Of a DNA stretch of 64,000 nt, positions 23,258 to 31,572 are shown piece after piece. A program made the position numbers and the translations under genes. The notes under the pieces are model-generated. The model ran no database searches and was not told the origin of the DNA. It saw only the letters and a program-made list of their open reading frames with translations. Position 1 is the first letter of the stretch, and every line of letters starts with the position of its first letter. Origin of the DNA: Clostridium punense (GTDB lineage Bacteria > Bacillota > Clostridia > Clostridiales > Clostridiaceae). Location of the stretch: positions 167,380 to 231,379 of the forward strand of contig NZ_JAGGLL010000004.1 in assembly GCF_017874425.1 (NCBI RefSeq), read 5' to 3'.

Positions 23258-24421
23258 ATGAAAAATTTTAATTATTCTATACCTACAGAAATTTTTTTTG
23301 GTGAAGGTCAAATAAAGGTTTTACCTGAGCAGATTAAAAAGTATGGCACCAAGGTGCTTTTAGTTTATGGTGGTGGTAGTATAAAGAAAAATGGAGTTTA
23401 TAGTAAGGTTGTAGAGCTTTTAAACTCTAATGACATAAAATTTTGGGAACTTTCAGGAGTTGATCCCAACCCAAGAATAACTAGTGTGCGAAAGGGTATT
23501 CAATTATGTAGAGAGAATAATATCGATTTTATTTTACCAGTAGGTGGAGGAAGTTCTATTGATTGTTCTAAGGTAATTGCAGCAGGATATTATTATGAGG
23601 GAGAGCCATGGGATATAGTTTTAGACCCTTCTAAAATAAGAAATGCCCTTCCAATAGGAGCTATACTAACTCTTGCAGCTACTGGTTCGGAGATGAATGC
23701 AGGGGCTGTGATCACAAATATGGATACTAATGAGAAACTTGGAACAGGAAACCCTTCCATGAAACCAAAGTTTTCTATTTTGGATCCTACATACACTTTC
23801 ACAGTTCCTAAAAATCAAACTGCTGCAGGAACTGTAGATATTATGAGCCACGTTTTTGAAAATTATTTTAGCAGCACTAAAGGGGCTTATGTACAAAATA
23901 GACTTTCAGAGTCCATCCTAAAAACTTGCATACAATATGGTAAACTTGCCATGGAAGAACCTGAAAATTACGAAGCAAGAGCTAACTTAATGTGGGCTTC
24001 AAGTCTTGCGCTAAATGGATTATTAGGTTATGGTAAGGAGTCAAGATGGAGTGTTCACCCAATGGAGCATGAGTTAAGTGCTTATTATGACATAACTCAT
24101 GGAGTTGGCCTTGGCATATTAACTCCATATTGGATGGAATATGTAATGAATGAAACCACTATTGATAGCTTTGTCGAGTATGGGGTAAATGTTTGGGGAA
24201 TTAATCCAGATAAGGATAAGCTACAAATAGCAAAAGAGGCTATAGAAAAAACAAAGGAGTTTTTCATTTCCCTAGATATACCTATGCATTTAGAAGAAGT
24301 TGGTATAGGGGAAGAAAAGCTTGAAACTATGGCTAAAGCAGCCACAAGACATGGAAGTTTAGGATTATTTAGACCATTAGATTCTCAGGATGTATTAAAT
24401 ATATTTAAAGCAGCATTATAG
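23258..24421 (+). CDS. Iron-containing alcohol dehydrogenase (butanol dehydrogenase type)
   Basis: The 387-residue enzyme is a group III (Fe-dependent) alcohol dehydrogenase closest in pattern to clostridial NAD(P)H butanol dehydrogenases: F-G-E-G-Q near 14-18, G-G-G-S-I-K-K-N-G-V-Y near 38-48, and G-G-G-S-S-I-D-C-S-K near 95-104 for the nucleotide. Metal ligands are in G-T-V-D-I-M-S-H-V-F-E (Asp, His) and H-P-M-E-H-E-L...D-I-T-H-G (two His). It would reduce aldehydes to alcohols to reoxidise NAD(P)H in fermentation. Substrate and cofactor preference are not resolved. It is a single-gene unit with a clear promoter and terminator. Confidence 0.9.
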   Translation: MKNFNYSIPTEIFFGEGQIKVLPEQIKKYGTKVLLVYGGGSIKKNGVYSKVVELLNSNDIKFWELSGVDPNPRITSVRKGIQLCRENNIDFILPVGGGSSIDCSKVIAAGYYYEGEPWDIVLDPSKIRNALPIGAILTLAATGSEMNAGAVITNMDTNEKLGTGNPSMKPKFSILDPTYTFTVPKNQTAAGTVDIMSHVFENYFSSTKGAYVQNRLSESILKTCIQYGKLAMEEPENYEARANLMWASSLALNGLLGYGKESRWSVHPMEHELSAYYDITHGVGLGILTPYWMEYVMNETTIDSFVEYGVNVWGINPDKDKLQIAKEAIEKTKEFFISLDIPMHLEEVGIGEEKLETMAKAATRHGSLGLFRPLDSQDVLNIFKAAL

Positions 24422-24459
24422 AAATGAAAATGAGATGAGAAATCATCTCATTTTCATTT
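24422..24459 (+). terminator. Perfect 17-bp hairpin after the alcohol dehydrogenase gene
   Basis: AAATGAAAATGAGATGA (24422-24438), a GAAA tetraloop, and the exact complement at 24443-24459. Confidence 0.8.
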
Positions 24460-24631
24460 AAATGTAGTTTGCTAAATGACATGAAATGACTAGAATATAT
24501 CTTCATTATATTAGTTTATGTTATTTGTATAATATCTAATTTAGTCTGCAATAATAAGGGGTAATAATAGGAGCTTTATCTTTAAGCTTTTGCATAATTT
24601 CTTAGAGCATAGAATGAAATAAAGATACTGG

Positions 24632-24719
24632 GCAAGTAGACGGAATTCTACCTTGCATTTTCTTTAATATAAGTTGCTTAAAATTACCTTATATTGTATA
24701 AGTATTAATGCAACTTATA
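24632..24719 (+). other. Structured intergenic region, possible small RNA
   Basis: The gap 24460-24852 has no gene. It contains a hairpin GCAAG-TAGA...TCTA-C-CTTGC (24632-24656) followed by ATTTTCTTT, and then a TATAAGTTGC / GCAACTTATA pair (24668-24677 with 24710-24719). A repeated TAAGTATTAAT also occurs twice. The first hairpin looks like a terminator, so a short RNA starting near 24540 is possible. This is weak evidence. Confidence 0.3.
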
Positions 24720-24852
24720 TACAATAAATTAATTTTTGCTAGCGTAATCCTTAAAGAAAGGAATAAGGGTTAATACAACTTAAGGATAAGTATTAATAGT
24801 TAAATCTATTTGAACATTTTATATTATTAATAATAGGTAGGGAAGTGAGAAT

Positions 24853-25326
24853 ATGATAGTAATATACCATGACGTGGGTGGAGCACACTCCTCTTGTACC
24901 GCAGCAAATATTCATGTTAATAATTTACCTGTGGATAAAATCCCCTCCAGGGAAGATTTATTAAATCTTCCAACCTTCGATAAAATTGAAAAGAAAGATC
25001 AAGGTCACTTGTTATATATAGGTCAAGATGAATTTGGAATAAAGGTTTATACTTTAAGTAGGCAATACAAACCACAACTTGTAATTCCAGCTATTACTGA
25101 TTTATATAATATCATGAATGGAAATATGGAAGGATTTTTCTTAGCTGATACTTCACCTACGGTAAATAACTTGATGAAAATTGGAGGATTTACATCGAGA
25201 AGACTTCATTGGGTAGGATTTGGAAGACCTATTGTTACAATAGGAACTTTGAAAACTTATGAAAATATTGTAGCTTTAGTAAGAGGTGTAAAGGAAGACA
25301 TAAGAAGATGTTTAAGAACAGATTAA
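24853..25326 (+). CDS. DUF3189 family protein, 157 aa
   Basis: The protein opens M-I-V-I-Y-H-D-V-G-G-A-H-S-S-C-T-A-A-N-I-H, typical of the clostridial DUF3189 family. H6, H12 and C15 form an invariant-looking cluster that could bind a metal or be catalytic. The C-terminal half is mixed alpha/beta with R-R-L-H-W-V-G-F-G-R-P. No signal or membrane segment is present. Function is unknown. It is a single-gene unit ending in a bidirectional terminator shared with ilvE. Confidence 0.75.
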   Translation: MIVIYHDVGGAHSSCTAANIHVNNLPVDKIPSREDLLNLPTFDKIEKKDQGHLLYIGQDEFGIKVYTLSRQYKPQLVIPAITDLYNIMNGNMEGFFLADTSPTVNNLMKIGGFTSRRLHWVGFGRPIVTIGTLKTYENIVALVRGVKEDIRRCLRTD

Positions 25327-25472
25327 AGTATTTTTTCAGTTAAAGCTTTATAGTAAATATGTAATAAATATAAATTTCAGTAGCTTATATCTAATGCTAT
25401 TACTTAATAAATTGGATCTTATGGATTTGGAAAATAATCATAACTTAATTATAAAAGCTATTACAGCATAAT

Positions 25473-25507
25473 AAAAATACGAGAACTATGAAAGTTCCCG
25501 TATTTTT
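25473..25507. terminator. Bidirectional terminator between DUF3189 and ilvE
   Basis: AAAAATACG-a-GAACT (25473-25487) pairs with AGTTC-c-CGTATTTTT (25493-25507) with one mismatch. Flanking A and T runs suit both strands. Confidence 0.8.
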
Positions 25508-25521
25508 ATTTTCACACATAA

Positions 25522-26547
25522 CTATTTAACTTCTACAATCCAGCCTTCTGGAGCCTTAACTTCTCCAATTTGGATACCACATAAAGTATCATATAACTTT
25601 CTAGTTATAGGACCAACTACAGTTTCGCTATGGAATACATGAAGTTCTTCTTTGTACTCTATTCCACCGATAGGAGTGATTACAGCAGCAGTTCCACAAG
25701 CACCAGCTTCTTTAAACTCATCTAAATTGTCGATTAGTACGTCTCTTTCTTCAACCTCAAGTCCAAGATATTCTTTAGCTACATGCATTAAAGAATATTT
25801 AGTTATACTTGGAAGAATAGAGTCAGATTTTGGAGTAACAAATTTATTATCTTTTGTTATTCCAAAGAAGTTAGCAGCTCCAACTTCCTCAATTTTACTA
25901 TGAGTTAATGGATCAAGATAAATACAATCAGCAAATCCTCTTTTAACTGCTATTTCATGAGCTAAAAGACTTGCAGCATAGTTTCCTCCAACCTTTGCAG
26001 CACCAGTACCATATGGAGCAGCTCTGTCATAATCAGAAATCATAAAGTTTACAGGAGCAAGTCCACCTTTAAAGTATGGACCAACTGGAGAACAGAACAC
26101 TCCAAATAGGAACTCAGGAGCTGGTTTAACACCAAGGTTGTCTCCAATTCCTATAACATAAGGTCTAAGGTATAAAGTTGCACCAGTTCCATATGGTGGA
26201 ACATAAGCTTCATTAGCTTTAACAACTTGTACACAAGCTTCTACAAATTTTTCGATTGGAAGCTCAGGCATTAATAGACGTTTGCAGCTATTATTCATAC
26301 GCTTTGCATTCTCATCAGGTCTGAATAATTGAATTTTACCTTCAGCAGTACGGTAAGCTTTTAATCCCTCAAAACATTGTTGTCCATAATGAATAGCTGT
26401 TGAGCCTTCACTAATTGTTATATTATTGTCTTCAACTAGTTTACCATCATCCCAACTTCCATCTTTCCATATAGACACATATCTAAGATCAGTTTTAATG
26501 TAATTGAATCCTAACTTACCCCAGTCAATATTTTTAACATTACTCAT
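25522..26547 (-). CDS. ilvE: Branched-chain amino acid aminotransferase
   Basis: The 341-residue protein is a class IV PLP aminotransferase of the IlvE type II (BCAT) form: W-G-K-L-G-F-N-Y near 9-16, [13 protein letters not shown] near 53-65, R-P-D-E-N-A-K-R-M near 75-83, and [12 protein letters not shown] near 182-193, where the Lys is the Schiff-base residue. The [15 protein letters not shown] segment near 212-226 is also typical. It interconverts Leu/Ile/Val and their 2-oxo acids, used both for synthesis and for branched-chain fatty-acid or Stickland metabolism. It stands alone behind a sigma-A promoter and a perfect palindrome. Confidence 0.95.
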   Translation of the reverse strand: MSNVKNIDWGKLGFNYIKTDLRYVSIWKDGSWDDGKLVEDNNITISEGSTAIHYGQQCFEGLKAYRTAEGKIQLFRPDENAKRMNNSCKRLLMPELPIEKFVEACVQVVKANEAYVPPYGTGATLYLRPYVIGIGDNLGVKPAPEFLFGVFCSPVGPYFKGGLAPVNFMISDYDRAAPYGTGAAKVGGNYAASLLAHEIAVKRGFADCIYLDPLTHSKIEEVGAANFFGITKDNKFVTPKSDSILPSITKYSLMHVAKEYLGLEVEERDVLIDNLDEFKEAGACGTAAVITPIGGIEYKEELHVFHSETVVGPITRKLYDTLCGIQIGEVKAPEGWIVEVK

Positions 26548-26591
26548 TTTAGCACCTCTTTATTTTAAGTAGTAATATTTTACACAATACT

Positions 26592-26639
26592 ATTATATCT
26601 TATAATTAAACGATTACAACCATCTAAAAGTTAACTTTT
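26592..26639 (-). promoter_or_regulatory. Promoter and operator-like palindrome of ilvE
   Basis: On the minus strand: TTGTAA (26614-26619), a 16-bp spacer and TATAAT (26592-26597). Six bases upstream of the -35 is the perfect 14-bp palindrome AAAAGTTAACTTTT (26626-26639). It could be a repressor or activator site. It is not a good CodY box. Confidence 0.5.
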
Positions 26640-26815
26640 GATGAAATTATCTTAAGATTCTACAAATTGTGAATAAAATTTAACTTATTTATATATGAAA
26701 CAAAAGTACAATTTATGTATATATATAAATTTATACGTAATGTTAAAGTCTACGAAAAAATTATCATAAATGTAATATAAGTATGATATAATTTTTTCAG
26801 AAAGGGGTGGGTCTT

Positions 26816-27826
26816 TTGAAGTATAAAAATTTAGGTAAAACAAACTTAAAGGTATCTGTGGTAGGATTTGGAGGTATACCTGTTCAAAGAGTTAATTCAG
26901 AAGAAACTAAAAAAGTACTTCTAAAAGCAGAGGAATTAGGAATAAATTTTGTAGATAGTGGAAGAGGATACTCTGTATCTGAGGAATATATAGGAGAAGC
27001 TCTAGAAGGAAGAAGAGAAAATTGGATTTTAGCAACTAAGAGTATGGTGAAAGATAAAGAATCAATGGCAAGGGATATAGAAATAAGCTTAAAAAACTTT
27101 AAAACTAATTATATAGACTTATACCAACTTCATAATATAAGAACTGTGGAAGAGTTAGAAAGAGTATTAAAAGAGGATGGAGCCTATGCCGCACTTCTAG
27201 AGGCAAAAGCTTTAGGTAAAATAAAGCATATTGGTATTACTTCTCATAGCTTAGATTTGCTTAAAGTAGCAATTGAAATGGATAAATTTGAAACTATAAT
27301 GTATCCATATAATATTGTGGAAAATCAAGGCGAAGAGCTATTTAAAAGAGCAAAAGAGTTAGATATTGGAGTTATAGCAATGAAACCTATGGCTGGAGGG
27401 GCTTTAGAAGACGGAGATTTAGCCCTTAGATATATACTTAAAAATCATAATGTTACTACTGCTATCCCTGGCATGGCCACAGTAGAAGAAGTTACAATAA
27501 ATGCAGGTGCAGCTATGAAACAGGGGACATTCTCAGATAGCGACATGGAAAAGGCCGCGAAGATTGCAGGGGAGTTAGGAGAAAGTTTCTGTAGGAGATG
27601 TGGTTATTGTGCACCTTGCCCTCAAAAAATAGATATTCCAACAATGTTTGTATTTAGTGCTTATAAGGAAAGATATAATTTAGCACAGTGGGCAGAAGAA
27701 AGATATTCAACAATGGCTTTTACTGCAAAAGATTGCATACAATGCGGAGCCTGCGAAAAAAAATGTCCTTATGATTTACCAATAAGAAATATGCTTCTTC
27801 AGGTTAGAAAAACCTTTAATGAATAA
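26816..27826 (+). CDS. Aldo/keto reductase with C-terminal 4Fe-4S ferredoxin domain
   Basis: The 336-residue protein has an AKR barrel (1-260) with L-G-K-T-N-L-K-V-S-V-V-G-F-G-G near 6-20, V-D-S-G-R-G-Y near 46-52 (catalytic Asp/Tyr), K-S-M-V-K-D (Lys), and H-N-I-R in the His position. A ferredoxin-like tail follows: C-R-R-C-G-Y-C-A-P-C-P near 260-270 and C-I-Q-C-G-A-C-E-K-K-C-P near 308-319. Such fusions occur in anaerobes and probably use ferredoxin-linked electrons. The substrate is unknown. The start TTG 26816 is preferred over GTG 26807 because AAAGGGG lies 8 nt before it and the start M-K-Y-K-N-L-G-K fits the family. It is a single-gene unit. Confidence 0.85.
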   Translation: MKYKNLGKTNLKVSVVGFGGIPVQRVNSEETKKVLLKAEELGINFVDSGRGYSVSEEYIGEALEGRRENWILATKSMVKDKESMARDIEISLKNFKTNYIDLYQLHNIRTVEELERVLKEDGAYAALLEAKALGKIKHIGITSHSLDLLKVAIEMDKFETIMYPYNIVENQGEELFKRAKELDIGVIAMKPMAGGALEDGDLALRYILKNHNVTTAIPGMATVEEVTINAGAAMKQGTFSDSDMEKAAKIAGELGESFCRRCGYCAPCPQKIDIPTMFVFSAYKERYNLAQWAEERYSTMAFTAKDCIQCGACEKKCPYDLPIRNMLLQVRKTFNE

Positions 27827-27832
27827 ATAAGA

Positions 27833-27917
27833 TAAAACCATTCAGTTAAAAAGTTATATTCTTTATGCAAAGTACATATTGAATATATTAAACAACGGAA
27901 TGGTTTATTTTTTTTGA
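27833..27917 (+). terminator. Long-loop terminator after the aldo/keto reductase gene
   Basis: TAAAACCATTC (27833-27843) pairs with GAATGGTTTA (27898-27907), followed by eight T or more. The loop is about 54 nt, so an internal fold or a different pairing may apply. The rest of 27918-28204 holds the hcp control region. Confidence 0.55.
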
Positions 27918-28030
27918 AGTTATTAATTTTTAATTGCTTGTTCTAATAGGTAATAAAGTAGCTTTATTAGAAGAATGACTACTATTTTAAAACAAGAGAT
28001 TAAAGTATAAGAAAATAAATTTAAAAATAT

Positions 28031-28080
28031 ATTAATCTGTAACATAAGTTACCGATTAATATTGAGTATCCTAGTATAAT
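28031..28080 (+). promoter_or_regulatory. CRP/FNR-type activator site (candidate HcpR) and -10 box of hcp
   Basis: A 30-bp near-perfect palindrome, ATTAATCtGTAAC (28031-28043), ATAA, GTTACcGATTAAT (28048-28060), has GTAAC-N4-GTTAC at its core. TATAAT lies at 28075-28080 with no good -35. If +1 is at 28087, the site centre is at -41.5, the class II activator position. HcpR is the CRP/FNR-family regulator of hcp genes, so it is the best candidate (inference). Confidence 0.65.
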
Positions 28081-28204
28081 TTATCTTGTAGTAAGGAAAT
28101 GCAATAAACAAGAAACCGAAGAAAATTTAACATATATAGTAATAAATTAGAAAAAATTTTAATTAGTTTACTTACTAAAAATAAATGTATATGGAGGAAT
28201 AAAA

Positions 28205-29920
28205 ATGAGTATGTTTTGTTATCAATGTCAAGAGGCAGCAGGCTGCAAAGGATGTACAGTGAAAGGTGTTTGTGGTAAAACAGAGGATTTAGCAAAAGCA
28301 CAAGACTTATTAATATATATACTAAAAGGTATATCAGTTTATAGTGTTAAAGGAAGAGAAGTAGGGGTAATTAATAAAGAAGTAGACAAGTTCATTACTG
28401 AAGGTTTATTTGCTACAATTACAAATGCTAACTTTGATAGAAATGTGTTTATTCAAAGAGTTAGAAGAGGGTTACAATTAAGAGAAGAGTTAAAACAACA
28501 AGTTATTAATGCTGGTGCAAACTTAGGAAATTCAAATGCAAATGAAAATTGGTTAAAGAAAATGCTTTCATTTGTAGGATTTAAGAGAGAAGAGGAAAGC
28601 AATCTACCAGATGCTGCAATTTGGTTTGCTAATAATGTAGAAGATTTTAATGTAAAAGCAGAAACTGTAGGAGTTTTAGCTACTGAAAATGAGGATATCA
28701 GATCTTTAAGAGAGCTTATAATTTATGGATTAAAAGGAATGTCTGCATATGTGAAACAAGCTACGCATATAGGATATGACAATGATGAAATACATGGCTT
28801 TATGCATAAGGCACTAGCTGCTACCTTAGATGATACGCTAACTTTAGATGATTATATTGCATTAACATTAGAAGCAGGAAAATATGGGGTAGACGGTATG
28901 GCTTTACTTGATAAAGCAAATACAGAGGTTTATGGACACCCTGAAATTACAAAGGTTAATATAGGAGTTAGAAAAAATCCAGGTATATTAATTAGCGGAC
29001 ATGATTTAAGAGATCTTGAGCAATTACTTCAGCAAACTGAAGGAACTGGAATAGATATTTATACACATAGTGAAATGCTTCCAGCTCACTATTACCCAGC
29101 GTTCAAAAAGTACTCACACTTTGCAGGGAACTATGGAAATGCATGGTGGAAACAAACTGAAGAGTTTGAAAAGTTTAATGGACCAATCCTAATGACTACA
29201 AATTGCTTAGTACCACCTAAAGATTCTTATAAAGACAGAGTATATACTACAAGTGTTACAGGGTTTGAGGGATTAACTCACATTGATGCAAATGAAAAAG
29301 GAGAGAAAGATTTCTCAGTTATTATTGAACATGCTAAAAAATGTGCGGCTCCAGTAGAAATAGAGACAGGGGAAATTATCGGAGGATTTGCTCATAACCA
29401 AGTATTTGCATTAGCAGATAAAGTTGTAGATGCAGTTAAGAGTGGAGCAATTAAGAGATTCTTTGTTATGGCTGGTTGTGATGGAAGAGCGAAGAGCAGA
29501 AATTACTATACAGATTTCGCTCAAGCGTTACCAAAAGATACAGTTATATTAACAGCAGGATGTGCTAAATATAAATATAATAAATTAGACTTAGGAGATA
29601 TCGGTGGAATTCCAAGAGTACTTGATGCAGGACAATGTAATGACTCTTATTCACTAGTTCTAATTGCATTAAAGTTACAAGAAGTATTTGGACTAAAAGA
29701 TGTAAATGAGCTACCAATATCTTATAATATAGCATGGTATGAGCAAAAAGCTGTAATAGTATTACTTTCACTATTATACTTAGGAGTGAAAAATATACAT
29801 TTAGGACCAACTTTACCAGCATTCTTATCACCAAACGTAGCAAAAGTTTTAGTTGATAATTTTGGAATTGGTGGAATAACAAACGTAGAAGACGACATGA
29901 AAATGTTCCTAGGACAATAA
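28205..29920 (+). CDS. hcp: Hybrid cluster protein / hydroxylamine reductase
   Basis: The 571-residue protein is Hcp. The N-terminus [16 protein letters not shown] supplies the first Fe-S cluster in the anaerobe-type Cys spacing. The C-terminal half carries hybrid-cluster ligands, including [34 protein letters not shown] and D-A-G-Q-C-N-D. Hcp acts on reactive nitrogen species (NO and/or hydroxylamine) in the cytosol. It is a single-gene unit behind a CRP/FNR-type palindrome at the -41.5 position, suggesting induction by nitrosative stress through HcpR. GGAGG precedes the ATG. Confidence 0.96.
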   Translation: MSMFCYQCQEAAGCKGCTVKGVCGKTEDLAKAQDLLIYILKGISVYSVKGREVGVINKEVDKFITEGLFATITNANFDRNVFIQRVRRGLQLREELKQQVINAGANLGNSNANENWLKKMLSFVGFKREEESNLPDAAIWFANNVEDFNVKAETVGVLATENEDIRSLRELIIYGLKGMSAYVKQATHIGYDNDEIHGFMHKALAATLDDTLTLDDYIALTLEAGKYGVDGMALLDKANTEVYGHPEITKVNIGVRKNPGILISGHDLRDLEQLLQQTEGTGIDIYTHSEMLPAHYYPAFKKYSHFAGNYGNAWWKQTEEFEKFNGPILMTTNCLVPPKDSYKDRVYTTSVTGFEGLTHIDANEKGEKDFSVIIEHAKKCAAPVEIETGEIIGGFAHNQVFALADKVVDAVKSGAIKRFFVMAGCDGRAKSRNYYTDFAQALPKDTVILTAGCAKYKYNKLDLGDIGGIPRVLDAGQCNDSYSLVLIALKLQEVFGLKDVNELPISYNIAWYEQKAVIVLLSLLYLGVKNIHLGPTLPAFLSPNVAKVLVDNFGIGGITNVEDDMKMFLGQ

Positions 29921-29928
29921 TTTTTGTA

Positions 29929-29961
29929 GGCAGATGCTTTAGCATCTGCCTTATATTTTTT
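29929..29961 (+). terminator. Terminator of hcp
   Basis: GGCAGATGC (29929-29937) pairs with GCATCTGCC (29942-29950) with a 4-nt loop, then T-rich sequence. Confidence 0.9.
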
Positions 29962-30034
29962 TGAGAAGAATATTTTCTTGGTGTTTGGAAAATAATGTAA
30001 TAAGTATTAAATAATTAATTTAGCACTAAAATTT

Positions 30035-30080
30035 AAAACCAAATTATAGTTTAATTTGGTTTTATAGTGTATTATATAAT
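30035..30080 (+). promoter_or_regulatory. Inverted repeat upstream of the ytvI-like gene
   Basis: AAAACCAAATTA (30035-30046) pairs perfectly with TAATTTGGTTTT (30052-30063) with a 5-nt loop, and a TATAAT lies at 30075-30080. The repeat covers the expected -35 area. It could be an operator or a terminator of upstream transcription. Confidence 0.4.
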
Positions 30081-30133
30081 AGAATTATGTATATTTTTGA
30101 TGGATAAAGCAAAAATGGAGGTGGGTTTTTAGT

Positions 30134-31243
30134 TTGGAAAAAATATATAATATAGATAGAAAAAAGTTATTAAAAATTTCGTTGGTTACATTAGGAATTC
30201 TCTTAGGTCTTGTATTAATTTACAAGTCTATAAAATTTTTCTTACCTTTTATCATAGCATTTTTTATTGCTCAATTAATGGAACCGGTAATTAGGTTTTT
30301 GGGGAAAAGGGCCAAAATTCCAAGAAAAGTTGGAACTCTCATTAGTTTAATATTAATAATTAGTATAATTGGTCTAATTATACTATTTATAATAGCCAGC
30401 TTTATTAATCAATTAAAGGATATTATAAATTTTATGCCTGGTGTAATAAGTGAGCTATATGCCAATATTCAAAAAATTTCCAGTGGTCAAATAACGATTT
30501 TGAATATAGAATTACCACAGGAGTTTACTTCCCATATTGAAAGTATGGCAGTTAGTTTATTAAGTTACTTTATGAATATTGTAAACAAAATTGTTAAAGG
30601 AGCTTTCTATACAGCATTTTCTTTTCCAGAAATTCTGTTATTTACACTTACAACTATCATTTCTACATATTTTATCGCTAGTGGGAGATACACAATAATG
30701 GACTACGTTAAATCTCAAGTTCCAAAGGAATGGCATAATAATATAAAAGAAATGAAGCATGACTCTGTAGTATCTATAATAAAGCTTATAAAAGCTTATA
30801 TTATTATACTTTTAATTACCTTCAGTGAATTATTTTTAGGGTTATCAATATTAAAAGTAAAGTATGCCTTTGTAATAGCAATATTAATTAGCATTATTGA
30901 TTTACTCCCTGTTTTAGGTACCGGGATTGTTATTATTCCATGGGCTATTTACAATTTATTCTTTGGAAAAATATATATGGCTGTAGGTTTATTTTTGCTA
31001 TGGTTAGTTATTTTGATTGTTAGACAAGTGGTTGAGCCAAGAATTATTAGCAATCAAATAGGGGTACATCCGCTGGTTACTCTAATGGGAATTTATATTG
31101 GGTTTAAGCTAATAGGACCAGGGGGACTTATTTTAGGTCCTTTAACAGTTTTAACAATAAAGGGGATATTTGCAATGGTGCTGAAGGAAAAATCCCTATA
31201 TGAGTTTCTGAAAAAACCTTCTGATAAATTAATAGTTAAATAA
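30134..31243 (+). CDS. ytvI: AI-2E/PerM-family membrane protein, sporulation YtvI type
   Basis: The 369-residue membrane protein has the AI-2E transporter/PerM fold: helices at about 12-30 and 32-50, a pair at 65-90, a soluble insert at 90-140 and four or more C-terminal helices with D-L-L-P-V-L-G-T-G near 257-265 and G-P-G-G-L-I-L-G-P near 332-340. Among Firmicutes, proteins of this length and pattern near sporulation genes are called YtvI, a sporulation integral membrane protein of unknown transport role. The start is TTG at 30134, with GGAGGTGGG 8 nt upstream. The symbol is by resemblance only. Confidence 0.7.
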   Translation: MEKIYNIDRKKLLKISLVTLGILLGLVLIYKSIKFFLPFIIAFFIAQLMEPVIRFLGKRAKIPRKVGTLISLILIISIIGLIILFIIASFINQLKDIINFMPGVISELYANIQKISSGQITILNIELPQEFTSHIESMAVSLLSYFMNIVNKIVKGAFYTAFSFPEILLFTLTTIISTYFIASGRYTIMDYVKSQVPKEWHNNIKEMKHDSVVSIIKLIKAYIIILLITFSELFLGLSILKVKYAFVIAILISIIDLLPVLGTGIVIIPWAIYNLFFGKIYMAVGLFLLWLVILIVRQVVEPRIISNQIGVHPLVTLMGIYIGFKLIGPGGLILGPLTVLTIKGIFAMVLKEKSLYEFLKKPSDKLIVK

Positions 31244-31266
31244 AAGAGCTTAGTGCTCTTTTTTTT
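31242..31266 (+). terminator. Terminator of the ytvI-like gene
   Basis: AAAAGAGC (31242-31249) pairs with GCTCTTTT (31255-31262) around TTAGT, with the T-run continuing after the stem. It overlaps the stop codon. Confidence 0.9.
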
Positions 31267-31503
31267 ATGCTTTTATTCTATTACAAAAATCATTACATAT
31301 ATATTAATATGCTTATCTTTATTAGTTTTTTATAGATTTACCTTTACATTTAAGTGAAACCTGAAGCATTTATAATAGTATTTATATAAATAAAGAGAGT
31401 AAAATTTAAAAGTCAGTGATGAAGTTATTAAGTTTTAGTTGCTTTAAAGCTTTTAATACAATATAGTTCTCAAAATTTACAGCAATGAAAAGGGAGGAGT
31501 AAA

Positions 31504-31551
31504 ATGTTAATAGTTGAACCCTACTACTGTTATTATCAGATTAAATATTAA
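31504..31551 (+). CDS. 15-codon Tyr-rich mini-ORF upstream of the SPFH gene
   Basis: ATG TTA ATA... encodes MLIVEPYYCYYQIKY, with five Tyr in 15 residues. A very strong GGGAGGAG site lies just before the ATG, as strong as that of the next gene. It ends 21 bp before the SPFH start codon, and the second ribosome site fills the gap. It could be a leader peptide that couples or regulates translation of the SPFH gene, or a small membrane-associated peptide. There is no homology that I recognise. 31267-31503 has no other gene. Confidence 0.4.
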   Translation: MLIVEPYYCYYQIKY

Positions 31552-31572
31552 ATATTTTTGGGAGGAGAAATT

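Noticed and set aside
26640..26680. CodY box upstream of ilvE
   Set aside because: The best match, AATTGTGAATAAAAT, has five mismatches to the 15-bp consensus.
28071..28301. Minus-strand ORF across the hcp promoter and start
   Set aside because: It covers the hcp control region and first codons; no signals support it.
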